Source: a virus. Taken from it: 45,353 nt of DNA. The notes below the pieces were generated by a model. It did no database searches. It saw nothing but the letters and a program-made list of their open reading frames with translations, and was not told the DNA's origin. Shown in pieces: positions 32,616 to 39,944 of the stretch (positions within the stretch are counted from its first letter, which is position 1; each line of letters begins with the position of its first letter). A program made the translations under genes and the position numbers. The DNA lies in the IMG/VR virus record IMGVR_UViG_3300049732_000045, positions 1 to 45,353 of that record; one strand, 5' to 3'.

Positions 32616-32778
32616 TGTAGTGCTCCTTCGCCCCTTCTAGACGGTTAAGCGTATGGGCAACTAGCCGCTCGACTTCGAGCCACAGCCCAGCACCCTCTGT
32701 CTTCCAGAACAGCAACTCTAACCACGGCTGAAGATCCTCAGCGCTTACGCCCTTCTCTATCGTGGTTTCCGTGTCCAC
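32596..32778 (-). CDS. Hypothetical protein, 60 aa
   Basis: GTG with AAGGA upstream. Acidic helical protein (IEKGVSAEDLQPWLELLFWKTEGAGLWLEVERLVAHTL). It overlaps the repressor end and the integrase start. The role is unknown; small genes here may modulate integrase. Confidence 0.65.
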   Translation of the reverse strand: MDTETTIEKGVSAEDLQPWLELLFWKTEGAGLWLEVERLVAHTLNRLEGAKEHYTGREVS

Positions 32779-33322
32779 TGTCCTTAGTGTCTCCGAGACC
32801 CTGACTTAGCAGGGTTTGTAGATCCCTCACTAGGTTCTGCCATACCTCGCCTGCCCCACCTGTTCGTTCCTCCACCTCCCTCAATCTGTCGATTACGGCT
32901 TCAAGTTGTGAAGTTGCCGTATCTCTCGGTGTCGCCACAGGTTGCTCCCTCTCTACACGCTCGTTGTTCCACTGCACTAGATGTTCCAACAACGATTGCA
33001 AGCGGAAGATCAGATCCCACCGCTCACCAGTAGTAATTTGAGTCACGGCACGAACAGTGTCAGTGTACAACTGATCCTCAGTATACACTGTCTGTGAGCG
33101 GTTGTCCACTGCTGGTCCAGGGTCAGCCTTCTCAGCGTGTGCCACAAGGGACTCATAGGCTCGGACTGGGATGCCCTGGCGTGCTGGGTCCTTCCAATTC
33201 GATGCTGCTCCGGTGGAAAACCCAGCTTGACGGGCCAATTCCCTGATCCGATCCTCTGTGCCAAAGTGGCGTACAGCGTCAGCCCAAGTGACATTTCGTC
33301 CACGTTTGTAGCCCTTTACCAT
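32738..33322 (-). CDS. CI-like repressor
   Basis: 194 aa from ATG 33322. Residues about 8-60 form an HTH of the lambda/Cro type (ADAVRHFGTEDRIRELARQAGFSTGAASNWKDPARQGIPVRAYESL). The rest is a coiled helical oligomerisation region with no LexA-type Ser/Lys autoprotease site that I can see. A longer start at 33424 would cover the operators and is not favoured. The gene diverges from the HTH gene at 33480, the usual immunity-switch layout. Confidence 0.8.
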   Translation of the reverse strand: MVKGYKRGRNVTWADAVRHFGTEDRIRELARQAGFSTGAASNWKDPARQGIPVRAYESLVAHAEKADPGPAVDNRSQTVYTEDQLYTDTVRAVTQITTGERWDLIFRLQSLLEHLVQWNNERVEREQPVATPRDTATSQLEAVIDRLREVEERTGGAGEVWQNLVRDLQTLLSQGLGDTKDSGHGNHDREGRKR

Positions 33323-33334
33323 GTGAGCACCTGG

Positions 33335-33370
33335 TTTCACATTGGGAGTTGACAATTCCACAATGTGAAA
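33335..33370. promoter_or_regulatory. Inverted operator pair in the immunity region
   Basis: TTTCACATTG (33335-33344) and its exact reverse complement CAATGTGAAA (33361-33370), 16 nt apart. The reverse strand of 33359-33370 reads TTTCACATTGTG, matching sites elsewhere. They flank a -35 TTGACA. Confidence 0.65.
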
Positions 33371-33376
33371 TACACT
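33349..33376 (+). promoter_or_regulatory. Plus-strand early promoter candidate
   Basis: TTGACA (33349-33354), 16-bp spacer, TACACT (33371-33376), inside the operator pair. It would transcribe the HTH gene at 33480 with a leader of about 100 nt. Confidence 0.5.
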
Positions 33377-33434
33377 GGGCATGTCGGCGGTGTGTTTACT
33401 GGGAGGGCCGGTGATGGTCTCCATGCCGACATGA

Positions 33435-33446
33435 TCTCACACTGTG
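33435..33446 (+). promoter_or_regulatory. Third operator-like site in the immunity region
   Basis: TCTCACACTGTG at 33435-33446. With the two bases before it, GATCTCACACTGT (from 33433) is shared with the reverse complement of the site near 35906. Confidence 0.5.
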
Positions 33447-33479
33447 CGTGGAAGTCAAACACACTGGAGGTATGTGGTT

Positions 33480-33683
33480 TTGGATGACAAATTGTTGACC
33501 ATCGCAGAAGTCGCTCCACTGTTCCGTATCAAGCCCACGACCTTGTACCAGAGCCCGGAGTGGCGAGACCGCCTAGGATTTCAACGGTTTGGCCGTAAGC
33601 TCCTGGCCCCATCAAGCACCATTAACCGAGTCCTGTCTGAAGGTTGGGACCCCAAACAGGAGACTACCCATGCCACTCAGTGA
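33480..33683 (+). CDS. MerR/excisionase-type HTH protein, 67 aa
   Basis: TTG at 33480 with GGAGG 9 nt upstream (GTG at 33474 is too close). The HTH is of the excisionase/AlpA kind: LLTIAEVAPLFRIKPTTLYQSPEW then FGRKLLAPSSTINRVL. In its position opposite the repressor, it may be a Cro-like regulator or an excisionase. Overlaps the next gene. Confidence 0.7.
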   Translation: MDDKLLTIAEVAPLFRIKPTTLYQSPEWRDRLGFQRFGRKLLAPSSTINRVLSEGWDPKQETTHATQ

Positions 33684-34119
33684 AGCGACTGTCCTGGCCA
33701 TTCAGAAAAGGCTATCTGACACTTTTAGTACATTTCCTGACGTAATGCAACAGATACAACTGGAAGCGCTGGAGCTAGTAGCCGGGATCGACGCTGGCCA
33801 TGACTGCTGGGTCAAGCTGCTCCTGCCCTGGGCAACGCAACGCGCTAAGACCCTCGTCAGCCTCGAACGCCAGCGTCAATCAAGACTGGTCAGCTTAGAC
33901 ACCCAGGGGGGCGACCAGGGTCCCAGTGAGTCATTCGGTGACGACTACAACACCCCGCCAGCTCTCCAGGTCGCTCCCACCCAGGACGACCGTGTTCATC
34001 TGCGTGAGCTGCGCGACGAGCTAGGCGAAGAGGCTAGCCTAGTAGGTCAAGACCATCTCAACAGCTCTGAGCGAGGTCGGCTCTTTCGGAAGCGCAAAAC
34101 CTTGGAGGCAGCAGCATGA
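33670..34119 (+). CDS. Helical protein, 149 aa
   Basis: ATG at 33670 with AGGAG 8 nt upstream. All-helical, with FPDVMQQIQLEALELVAG, WVKLLLPWATQRAKTLV and an Arg-rich SERGRLFRKRKTLE end. A sigma-like or DNA-associated regulator is conceivable, but no motif is decisive. It follows the HTH gene. Confidence 0.68.
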   Translation: MPLSEATVLAIQKRLSDTFSTFPDVMQQIQLEALELVAGIDAGHDCWVKLLLPWATQRAKTLVSLERQRQSRLVSLDTQGGDQGPSESFGDDYNTPPALQVAPTQDDRVHLRELRDELGEEASLVGQDHLNSSERGRLFRKRKTLEAAA

Positions 34120-34277
34120 GTCAGTCAGAGTACAACTACAGGCATCTTCACGTTCCCAAGCAGCGGCTCCCCTTGAGTGACAAGGTGCGGGTCAAACACT
34201 CGAAGCGTGGGCCTCAGGCCATGATCCGGTACACCCTCGATGGCTACCGTGCCGGTGAGAAGGCATGGAGATGGTAG
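34116..34277 (+). CDS. Basic 53-aa protein
   Basis: ATG overlaps the previous stop (ATGA). Basic and His/Arg/Lys-rich (YNYRHLHVPKQRLPLSDKVRVKHSKRG), ending WRW. No family is recognised. Confidence 0.7.
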   Translation: MSQSEYNYRHLHVPKQRLPLSDKVRVKHSKRGPQAMIRYTLDGYRAGEKAWRW

Positions 34278-34278
34278 C

Positions 34279-34704
34279 GTGAAGGCGACGAAGAAAAGCG
34301 AAACGACTTACCATGAGTGGTCCGGCTGGGGTGACACCAAGGTTAAGTCTAAGAGTTGGCAGGCTCCCCCGTTACTAAGGCTAGAAACGAAGATTCCCCC
34401 GTTACTAACATCCGAGTGGACGTGGGTAGCTTGTAAGGATAGTATGCCGTCCTTGGGCAAGAAAGAGGGAGAGACTTGGTATAGGTCGCCCAAGGTCTTG
34501 ATCTATGCCCCCAAGACCCCTGAGAAGATTCACATTGCTGAGTTGATCAGGCTAGAGGTAGACAAGCCAGACCAATGGTGCGGTTATGGTCCTGATGAAA
34601 CTGGTCTACAGCTAGCCCTTGCTGATGTGTCTCATTGGCGGGCGCTGCCTAACCCACCAACAGAAGAATCACATTTCGCGAATGAAGACGACGACATACC
34701 CTAA
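34279..34704 (+). CDS. DUF551-like protein, 141 aa
   Basis: GTG at 34279 with GGAG upstream. The middle and end show the DUF551 pattern: WTWVACKDSMPSLGKK...VLIYAP..., then DVSHWRALPNPP. Such proteins are widespread in phages with unknown role. It converges with the RepA-like gene, overlapping by 4 bp. Confidence 0.7.
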   Translation: MKATKKSETTYHEWSGWGDTKVKSKSWQAPPLLRLETKIPPLLTSEWTWVACKDSMPSLGKKEGETWYRSPKVLIYAPKTPEKIHIAELIRLEVDKPDQWCGYGPDETGLQLALADVSHWRALPNPPTEESHFANEDDDIP

Positions 34705-35468
34705 TCCCACATAGCCCTTATCCCACCACCACGAACCGGGGTGTCGTCAACTGGTGGCATCCCGGCCTTCCACATGCCATTAGGTAGGCGTTCAAGCGTA
34801 AGTTTATCCATCTGGATACCACGACCCATGTAAGACAGCTCACCGTGTGTGCCTTTATCACTACGGGTCAAGTACCACACGGCACTAGCATTAGCGGTTA
34901 GCGTGTGGTGACCAGCTGCCGACTCGATCACGTCACGGGGCTGACCGACGCTGTGCTTGCGGCTGTGATGGATCAAGACGTATGGCCCGTCATAGATGCT
35001 GCGAATAGCCCGCAATAGACTGGTCACACCGTCAGCTTCGTTCATGTTGGTGTTGCCGTCTTTGATCTTGTACACACTGTCGATGATTAACACTTCAGCT
35101 TGCAGCTCCTTGACGGTATCCCTCAAGGCCACTCTAGTCTTGAAGTCATAGAAACAGCCAAAGTCCAGGTCCGTGATTTGACCAACAGGAGCGTCTTCTT
35201 CTTTAAGAAACTCCTGCCACTCAGTTGCCCCGGCATCGGCCTGGATGTAGACCGTTTTGTAAGGCCGATCAGCTCGCCACTCCGGCTTCAAGAAACTTGT
35301 GTGCGTGGCTAGGGCTTTAGCTAGCTGATAGGCCAGGGTACTTTTACCAGCTTTAGCTGCCCCATGCATGAGGGTCCAGCCATCACCAGGCAGAAACCTG
35401 TCGATCAACCAGGGTCTACGCGGCAGCTCCACCGCTAGAAACTCTTTGACTGTCGGTCGTGAGATCAT
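34701..35468 (-). CDS. RepA-like AAA/RecA-fold ATPase
   Basis: 255 aa. Walker A GAAKAGKST at 35-43, Walker B VLIIDSVYKI near 125-134, then LLRAIRSIYDGPYVLIHHSRK, the strand and histidine pattern of the AAA_25/RepA replicative-helicase family. Coupled by a 4-nt overlap to an RHH-like gene. It is transcribed against its surroundings. Likely role: plasmid-type helicase or partition/loader ATPase. Confidence 0.82.
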   Translation of the reverse strand: MISRPTVKEFLAVELPRRPWLIDRFLPGDGWTLMHGAAKAGKSTLAYQLAKALATHTSFLKPEWRADRPYKTVYIQADAGATEWQEFLKEEDAPVGQITDLDFGCFYDFKTRVALRDTVKELQAEVLIIDSVYKIKDGNTNMNEADGVTSLLRAIRSIYDGPYVLIHHSRKHSVGQPRDVIESAAGHHTLTANASAVWYLTRSDKGTHGELSYMGRGIQMDKLTLERLPNGMWKAGMPPVDDTPVRGGGIRAMWD

Positions 35469-35707
35469 GCCGCGTCACGCTTCCTCGCTTTCACAGCCTC
35501 ACGGTACTCACTGTCAGACTGCTTGGTCAGCTCAGTGGCTTGCTCCAGTACCCGTCGTCCGGCGTCGCCCCCTCTAGTCTCGATGTAGCTGGCCAGGGAC
35601 TCGATACCTGCCACGATTACGTCTCTCTGTGTACAGTCATAGTCCTGGCACATCTTCTGGAGTCTCTTGTAGGTAGGCTTGGGTAAGTTACGCATTCTAA
35701 AGGCCAT
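35465..35707 (-). CDS. Ribbon-helix-helix-like protein, 80 aa
   Basis: ATG at 35707 with GGGAG 5 nt upstream. An early beta strand (AFRMRNLPKPTYKRL) and helices (QRDVIVAGIESLASYIETRGG) match the CopG/Arc fold, with a charged C-terminal helix. It is likely an autoregulator binding the palindromes just upstream. A longer start runs through those palindromes and is rejected. Confidence 0.7.
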   Translation of the reverse strand: MAFRMRNLPKPTYKRLQKMCQDYDCTQRDVIVAGIESLASYIETRGGDAGRRVLEQATELTKQSDSEYREAVKARKRDAA

Positions 35708-35764
35708 AGTGCTCCCTTCCAATTGGACAGGATTGATACAGCATAGGGGGCGACAATGATAGAA

Positions 35765-35786
35765 GGCACGGCCCCACAGCCGTGCC
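35765..35786. repeat. 7-bp inverted repeat
   Basis: GGCACGG (35765-35771) and CCGTGCC (35780-35786), 8-nt loop, in the divergent intergenic region between the RHH-like gene and the early operon. Confidence 0.6.
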
Positions 35787-35840
35787 GTCCGCATCTCGCG
35801 GATGGAGCCCTCTGATATATGTCCGCATATAGCGGACATA
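35787..35840. promoter_or_regulatory. Twin palindromic operators
   Basis: GTCCGCATCTCGCGGAT (35787-35803) and GTCCGCATATAGCGGAC (35821-35837) share TCCGCATNTNGCGGA. The second extends to a perfect 9-bp palindrome (35818-35840). Centres are 34 bp apart, about three helical turns. Good candidates for binding by the adjacent RHH-like protein. Confidence 0.7.
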
Positions 35841-35905
35841 ATATATATCCCGCCGCGAGCCTCAAAGTATAGAGCCCGAGAACAAACGCCTGTTCTGCGC
35901 CTCCA

Positions 35906-35917
35906 TACAGTGTGAGA
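35906..35917 (-). promoter_or_regulatory. Operator-like site over the early operon start
   Basis: The reverse strand reads TCTCACACTGTA and covers the GTG start codon (35912-35914) of the diphosphohydrolase-like gene. Confidence 0.5.
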
Positions 35918-36388
35918 TCCGACAAGCTCTGGACCAGCACGGACAACAAGCAGCAGGTTCGTACCTTCGAGACGGGTGCTACCCGAGACAGTGTAGAGGG
36001 TAAACACGACTACGAAGGCTTCCTCTCCCCCTTGGTGCTAGAGCGCTTTGGGGAGTACATGACCGCGCATCGGGTTCAGTCCGATGGGTCACTCCGTGAT
36101 AGCGACAACTGGCAAAAGGGTATGCCCAAGGCGGAATATCTCAAGTCAGCTTGGCGTCATTTCCTCGATTGGTGGAAACTTCACCGTGGTTACACCGTCG
36201 TAGATCCAAGGACGGGTAAGCCGGTGACTATCGAAGATGCCCTATGCGCGATCTTCTTCAATGTGCAGGGGTATCTCCATGAAATTCTCCGGTCCCGTCG
36301 TGCTAACCAGCAATCCGTCACTTATGTGGTGGCAGGCCAAGACGGCAGAGTTAGGTACGAGGTCGTGCCTACGGTGCCAGGGTCTTGA
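35912..36388 (+). CDS. dATP/dGTP diphosphohydrolase-like protein
   Basis: 158 aa. The run FETGATRDSVEGKHDYEGFLSPLVLERFGEYM, then SDNWQKGMP, LKSAWRHFLDWWKLHRG and EDALCAIFFNVQGYLHEIL is the family annotated as the dATP/dGTP diphosphohydrolase N-terminal domain (DUF5664). It would hydrolyse purine deoxynucleoside triphosphates in the host cytoplasm. GTG 35912 is the only usual start and has no ribosome site, so leaderless or unusual initiation is possible. First gene of the replication operon. No purZ homologue is present. Confidence 0.75.
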   Translation: MRSDKLWTSTDNKQQVRTFETGATRDSVEGKHDYEGFLSPLVLERFGEYMTAHRVQSDGSLRDSDNWQKGMPKAEYLKSAWRHFLDWWKLHRGYTVVDPRTGKPVTIEDALCAIFFNVQGYLHEILRSRRANQQSVTYVVAGQDGRVRYEVVPTVPGS

Positions 36389-36488
36389 CCAAGCCGTTTA
36401 CGAAGTCAGTCCGCAAGGCCGTGCCCTCCTCTGGCACTGCCTCAACTGTGGTGGCCGAGAATACCTCTATGTCTACGAACGTCGTTAG
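36324..36488 (+). CDS. Zinc-ribbon protein, 54 aa
   Basis: ATG at 36324. CLRC and CLNC pairs with QAVYEVSPQGRALLWH between them form a zinc ribbon. It overlaps the diphosphohydrolase-like gene end and the nuclease start in different frames. The start is uncertain. Confidence 0.6.
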   Translation: MWWQAKTAELGTRSCLRCQGLDQAVYEVSPQGRALLWHCLNCGGREYLYVYERR

Positions 36489-37290
36489 TCCTGCCAGGAT
36501 CTACTCCCCTACGGCTACGGAAGACTGGCTGAAGTGCCCTCGCTATCGCCAGCTCCGTAGCCAACGTTGGGAGGGGCGTAGTGGTCACTGGCCGATGCAA
36601 CGAGACATGGGTACTGCTACTCATGCAGGTCTAGCTACGTACTACGATATGCTACGTGATGGCCATGAGCAGTCCGAGGCTGTTGAGATGGCTCAGGTTG
36701 ATGGCAACCTCGCACTGCAAGGGTTATACGTAGCCCAAGAACGATACACTCTCGCAGGTCTCTCTAAGGTCTTGGTTAGAGCGATCAAGACCACCGTCGA
36801 ACAAGGTATCCAGGTCCCACCCCATAAGGTCATTGCCGTCGAAGAGAAGTTTGCCCATGGGATCTTGGATCTGTTGACTCGTGTAGGTGGTGAGCTAGTC
36901 GTCACTGACCATAAGACTATTTACGATGCCGACGAACATAAGGCCCTTCTGCGCCTCAATGAGTATGAGGCCAGTCACCAGCTGTACCACCAAGCGTGGG
37001 TAACAAGACAGCACTTTGGTGAGACCCCAAAGTACGTACAGATTCAACAGATAGTCTTGACGCCAACGTGTCGTGTGAAGGTTGAGATGTTCAGTATCAC
37101 TGACGAACAGATTGACCGTTGGCTTCAAAGTAGTGAGGTTCACTGGTCACGCATGGCGAACGAAGAGGAGGAAGGTTTCGCTCCGATGAATTTCGCTAGC
37201 TGCTTTAACAAGTACGGCAAGTGCGACATGTTCAACGTGTGTCATAAGGGTGCCTCACTCGAAGCACTCTACAGACAGAGGGAGGTCTAG
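36469..37290 (+). CDS. PD-(D/E)XK nuclease, Cas4/RecB-like
   Basis: 273 aa from ATG 36469 (a longer TTG start at 36385 would overlap the zinc-ribbon gene). An N-terminal Cys (LKCPRYRQLR) and three C-terminal Cys (CFNKYGKCDMFNVC) form a likely 4Fe-4S set. The nuclease core has AVEEKFAHGILDLLTR and ELVVTDHKTI (D...DxK). Family members are 5'-3' or 3'-5' DNA exonucleases. Placed with a Sak4-like ATPase, it probably works in phage recombination. Confidence 0.8.
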   Translation: MSTNVVSPARIYSPTATEDWLKCPRYRQLRSQRWEGRSGHWPMQRDMGTATHAGLATYYDMLRDGHEQSEAVEMAQVDGNLALQGLYVAQERYTLAGLSKVLVRAIKTTVEQGIQVPPHKVIAVEEKFAHGILDLLTRVGGELVVTDHKTIYDADEHKALLRLNEYEASHQLYHQAWVTRQHFGETPKYVQIQQIVLTPTCRVKVEMFSITDEQIDRWLQSSEVHWSRMANEEEEGFAPMNFASCFNKYGKCDMFNVCHKGASLEALYRQREV

Positions 37291-37295
37291 CAAAG

Positions 37296-37607
37296 GTGGC
37301 AACCAGGGTAAAGGACGTAGAAAAGGTGATCTCTCAGTTAGCGCCTACGGCTGACGGGATTGCACAGCAGTTGCGGAAGCGTGGGATCAAGGGCTATCGG
37401 TACGATTTAGCTTCGTGCCCATTGGCAGAGCACTTCGGGTCGCGTCTCGACACCGTTGTTGAAGTGTCTGACTCTCTGCTGGTGGGTGATGAGGTTGAGT
37501 TTGACCTGCCTAAAGGGGCTCTTGAGTTTGTCCAGCGTTTCGATGACGGTAAGTATCCGTACCTTGATGCTGCACTGCACTTTGCAAACCGGAGGGACCG
37601 AGACTAA
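37296..37607 (+). CDS. Hypothetical protein, 103 aa
   Basis: GTG with GGAGG upstream. Helical first half (EKVISQLAPTADGIAQQLRKRG) with an I-K-G-Y-R-Y strand and CPLAEHFGSRLDTVVEV. No family is recognised. Precisely tiled with the next gene (TAATG). Confidence 0.72.
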   Translation: MATRVKDVEKVISQLAPTADGIAQQLRKRGIKGYRYDLASCPLAEHFGSRLDTVVEVSDSLLVGDEVEFDLPKGALEFVQRFDDGKYPYLDAALHFANRRDRD

Positions 37608-37894
37608 TGGGACTGTTTAGATCCAAGCAAGTGACTAACCGTAGTCAAGAGTTGGGCGACTTGATTGATCGTCTTGAGACTCTTCGAGAGAACGTGAAGC
37701 GGGATCGTGAGGGCACCCTGTCGGTCCTGCGTGAGACTTCGCTTCAGCTAGCTGATCAAGACGACATGCTGGATGTGATGCACACGATGTGGCCGGATGA
37801 AACCCGCGCGGATGTTGAGGCGATGTGGCTTGGTGATCTTGAAGCTGACGAGCCACCCCCGGCTGAGACCAAGCCTGAGGAGCGGACTAGCTAA
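37607..37894 (+). CDS. Coiled-coil protein, 95 aa
   Basis: ATG overlaps the previous stop. Charged heptad helix (SQELGDLIDRLETLRENVKRDREGTLSVLRE), then an acidic Pro-rich tail. It may oligomerise or scaffold the neighbouring ATPase; inferred from position only. Confidence 0.72.
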   Translation: MGLFRSKQVTNRSQELGDLIDRLETLRENVKRDREGTLSVLRETSLQLADQDDMLDVMHTMWPDETRADVEAMWLGDLEADEPPPAETKPEERTS

Positions 37895-38697
37895 TGACTC
37901 TCAAGCGTCTAGAGCCGGAGAGCTGGCGGCGCAAGTTTAACCGTGCGCTGCTGATTGGGCCACCTAACTCGTGGAAGACCACGAGTCTCAAGACCTGGCC
38001 CAAGCCCATTGCCTACATCGCCTACCCAGGCGAGCTGGGCCTGTCGTCGGTCCCCATGGACGACCAGATCCAGGCTTGGTACTGGGAGCATGACCCAGTG
38101 ACTAAGCAGTCTCCGGGGGCAGCTCTGCGGGCTGTAGACGCCATCACAATCGAGATTCTGTCCGGTAAGCACGGTGAGTTTGCCACGTTTGCTGGTGATG
38201 GGTTGCACAAGCTGTACGAGCTGATCTACGCCGCAAGCCTAAGCGAGCTAGAGAACGGCCCACTCGGTGACAAAGTGGAGGCTGAGAAGCTGCGTGGTAT
38301 GGCCTATGGCCGAGCCCACAATGAGTTTCGCCAGCGCATTCAGCTAGTCAGCCAGTCCACCATCAGCAACGTGGTGATGACTGCCTGGTCCTCGATGGAG
38401 AAGGATGACCCGGAGAACGCTAGGAGCAAGAAACATGTGTGGCCTGGCTTGCCGGGGACGATGGGCCAAGACGTAGTGGGTGAGTTTGGCGCTGTGTTGT
38501 ATGCCAAGCCGGGTACCGAGATTGCCCCAGGCAAGTACACCGAGGGGCAGTGGCAGACACGGCGACACGGTGATGTGTGGGGTGTGGGGCTCAAGCTGCC
38601 CGTCAACATCGCCACGAAGATCCCCACGTTCGTCAAACAGGATTGGGTCGAGCTAGCTAGTCTAGTCGAGAAGATTGCGAGGGAGGAAGACAAGTGA
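37894..38697 (+). CDS. RecA/Sak4-like ATPase
   Basis: 267 aa. Walker A GPPNSWKTTS at 22-31, a Walker B-like stretch within FATFAGDGLHKLYELI and VVMTAWSSMEKDD. The overall length and order match Sak4-type single-strand annealing/RecA-fold ATPases of phages. With the upstream Cas4/RecB-like nuclease it forms a recombination pair. Confidence 0.75.
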   Translation: MTLKRLEPESWRRKFNRALLIGPPNSWKTTSLKTWPKPIAYIAYPGELGLSSVPMDDQIQAWYWEHDPVTKQSPGAALRAVDAITIEILSGKHGEFATFAGDGLHKLYELIYAASLSELENGPLGDKVEAEKLRGMAYGRAHNEFRQRIQLVSQSTISNVVMTAWSSMEKDDPENARSKKHVWPGLPGTMGQDVVGEFGAVLYAKPGTEIAPGKYTEGQWQTRRHGDVWGVGLKLPVNIATKIPTFVKQDWVELASLVEKIAREEDK

Positions 38698-38921
38698 AGA
38701 CTGAAGAGCAGATCAAGAAGTTGGTTCGTGACACCATGTCCAATCTGAAGGAAGCGGTTGAGCGGTATGGGCCTCCAGACATGGCACAGATGGCTATGGT
38801 CTCGGCAATCCTGGGTACCCTGGACTGGGTGCTTGGCGAGTCCTATGGAGCTAACCTGCTGGAAGAGGCTATCAAGGTCGAGGAAGGCCGGATTCGTCGT
38901 CAGGAAGAGGAGGCTGTGTAA
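38694..38921 (+). CDS. Hypothetical protein, 75 aa
   Basis: GTG overlaps the previous stop (GTGA). Acidic helical protein (LKEAVERYGPPDMAQMAMVSAILGTLDWVLG). It shares the pattern of a helix ending in LxWxxG with the next gene, so the two may be distant duplicates. Confidence 0.72.
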   Translation: MKTEEQIKKLVRDTMSNLKEAVERYGPPDMAQMAMVSAILGTLDWVLGESYGANLLEEAIKVEEGRIRRQEEEAV

Positions 38922-39190
38922 TGGAGGATAGCAAGGACACGGCGGCTACTGGTGACAAGGCCATGTGGGACGAGCTGTTCACGACCAAGGGCGTGCCTGA
39001 TCCTCCGGCTAGGACTAAGGCTGAGATCAAGGCGATGCACAACCAGATCATCGACACGGTGCAGAAGGGCAAGAATCGTTCCCTGCCTATGCTAGCGGTC
39101 ATGGCTAGTGCCTTGGCTGCGCTGCATTGGGCAGTAGGGGACATTACAGACGAGCAGTTTATCAACATGTTCAAAGGGGGGCACGAGTAA
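38921..39190 (+). CDS. Hypothetical protein, 89 aa
   Basis: ATG overlaps the previous stop (TAATG). Its helices (MLAVMASALAALHWAVGDI) resemble the upstream gene's VSAILGTLDWVLG. Function unknown; part of the recombination block. Confidence 0.72.
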   Translation: MEDSKDTAATGDKAMWDELFTTKGVPDPPARTKAEIKAMHNQIIDTVQKGKNRSLPMLAVMASALAALHWAVGDITDEQFINMFKGGHE

Positions 39191-39618
39191 TGGAAGACAC
39201 GATGTTCACTGACACGGAAGACCTGCTGAAGACCACGATGCTTGATGAAGACGAGATCAAGCGTATCCGTAAGGAATCTCGTCTCAACGGTACGTTTGTC
39301 ACTGTGCCTCCGATCAAGGTCACCAAGACCGAGGTCGTTGAGCCAGGCGTGGTCCTGGTCAAGATGCAGGCCGACGTGGTGAACGAGACGGACAAGGGCC
39401 GGGTGTTCTTCAGCATCATCAACAAGAACGTCCCTGGCTTCGACGGCAAGCCTGGCCTCAAGTCGCAGTTGTACCTGGCGGCTATCGAGACCTATGCCAA
39501 GGCTTACGGTAGCAAGCCTAGCAACATGGACGACCTGGTGAAGTACGTGACTGAGTATCCCATCACGGTCCGGGTCAACAACGGCTTCGTGGTCAACATC
39601 CGTCAGGTGGGTGGCTGA
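39190..39618 (+). CDS. Possible ssDNA-binding or annealing accessory, 142 aa
   Basis: ATG overlaps TAA (TAATG). Beta-rich core (TFVTVPPIKVTKTEVVEPGVVLVKMQADVV...VFFSIINKNV) and a helical end. The shape and location behind the Sak4-like gene would fit an OB-type ssDNA-binding protein, but no OB signature is clear. Confidence 0.6.
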   Translation: MEDTMFTDTEDLLKTTMLDEDEIKRIRKESRLNGTFVTVPPIKVTKTEVVEPGVVLVKMQADVVNETDKGRVFFSIINKNVPGFDGKPGLKSQLYLAAIETYAKAYGSKPSNMDDLVKYVTEYPITVRVNNGFVVNIRQVGG

Positions 39619-39857
39619 TGATGGAGGTTCATGTCCGCCAAGCTCCACCTATACCGACACCCCGAGTAGTGGATATCACGGATATCCCCTACGAGACCGC
39701 TAAGGCTCTTAGGGCTTTGCTGGAGAATCTGATCGTCGGTGGTGGTTCAGATGTAGGTATTCGTCTGCAAAGTCTGTGGAACCAACTCTCGAAGGTTCTT
39801 GAGTACGATACCGTAGTGGGGCACGAAGTTGTTAAGATAATTAGGCAGTCTTACTAG
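39618..39857 (+). CDS. Hypothetical protein, 79 aa
   Basis: ATG overlaps the previous TGA (TGATG); a second ATG follows at 39621. Pro-rich start (RQAPPIPTPRVVDITDIPYE), then an amphipathic helix. Directly before the tRNA. Confidence 0.7.
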   Translation: MMEVHVRQAPPIPTPRVVDITDIPYETAKALRALLENLIVGGGSDVGIRLQSLWNQLSKVLEYDTVVGHEVVKIIRQSY

Positions 39858-39866
39858 TCAACATGA

Positions 39867-39944
39867 TGCGGGTAGGACTGGACCGGGACCAGCGGCGGGC
39901 TTGTAACCCGTATCAGGTGGGTTCGACTCCCACACCCGCTACCA
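39867..39944 (+). tRNA. tRNA-Thr(TGT)-like, non-canonical
   Basis: A T arm GTGGG TTCGACT CCCAC (39917-39933), an anticodon arm GCGGG CTTGTAA CCCGT (39895-39911, anticodon TGT) and an encoded CCA (39942-39944) are clear. The acceptor pairs over six positions; the first would be T-T. A D arm CTGG/CCAG with a consensus-like loop ACCGGGA exists, but its connectors are longer than usual (4 and 2 nt). Three consecutive G:C pairs and a 1:72 mismatch recall initiator tRNAs, but the anticodon reads ACA. Its CCA abuts the polymerase ATG. Confidence 0.62.

Noticed and set aside
35912-36388. Possible Z-genome (2-aminoadenine) phage
   Set aside because: The diphosphohydrolase-like gene resembles the family, but no purZ or DatZ-type HD gene is present, so I do not claim a Z genome.
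38872-39648. 258-codon minus-strand open frame
   Set aside because: Antisense to three tiled plus-strand genes with good start/stop overlaps.
39867-39944. Initiator tRNA
   Set aside because: The G:C-rich anticodon stem and 1:72 mismatch recall it, but the anticodon is TGT, which reads ACA.
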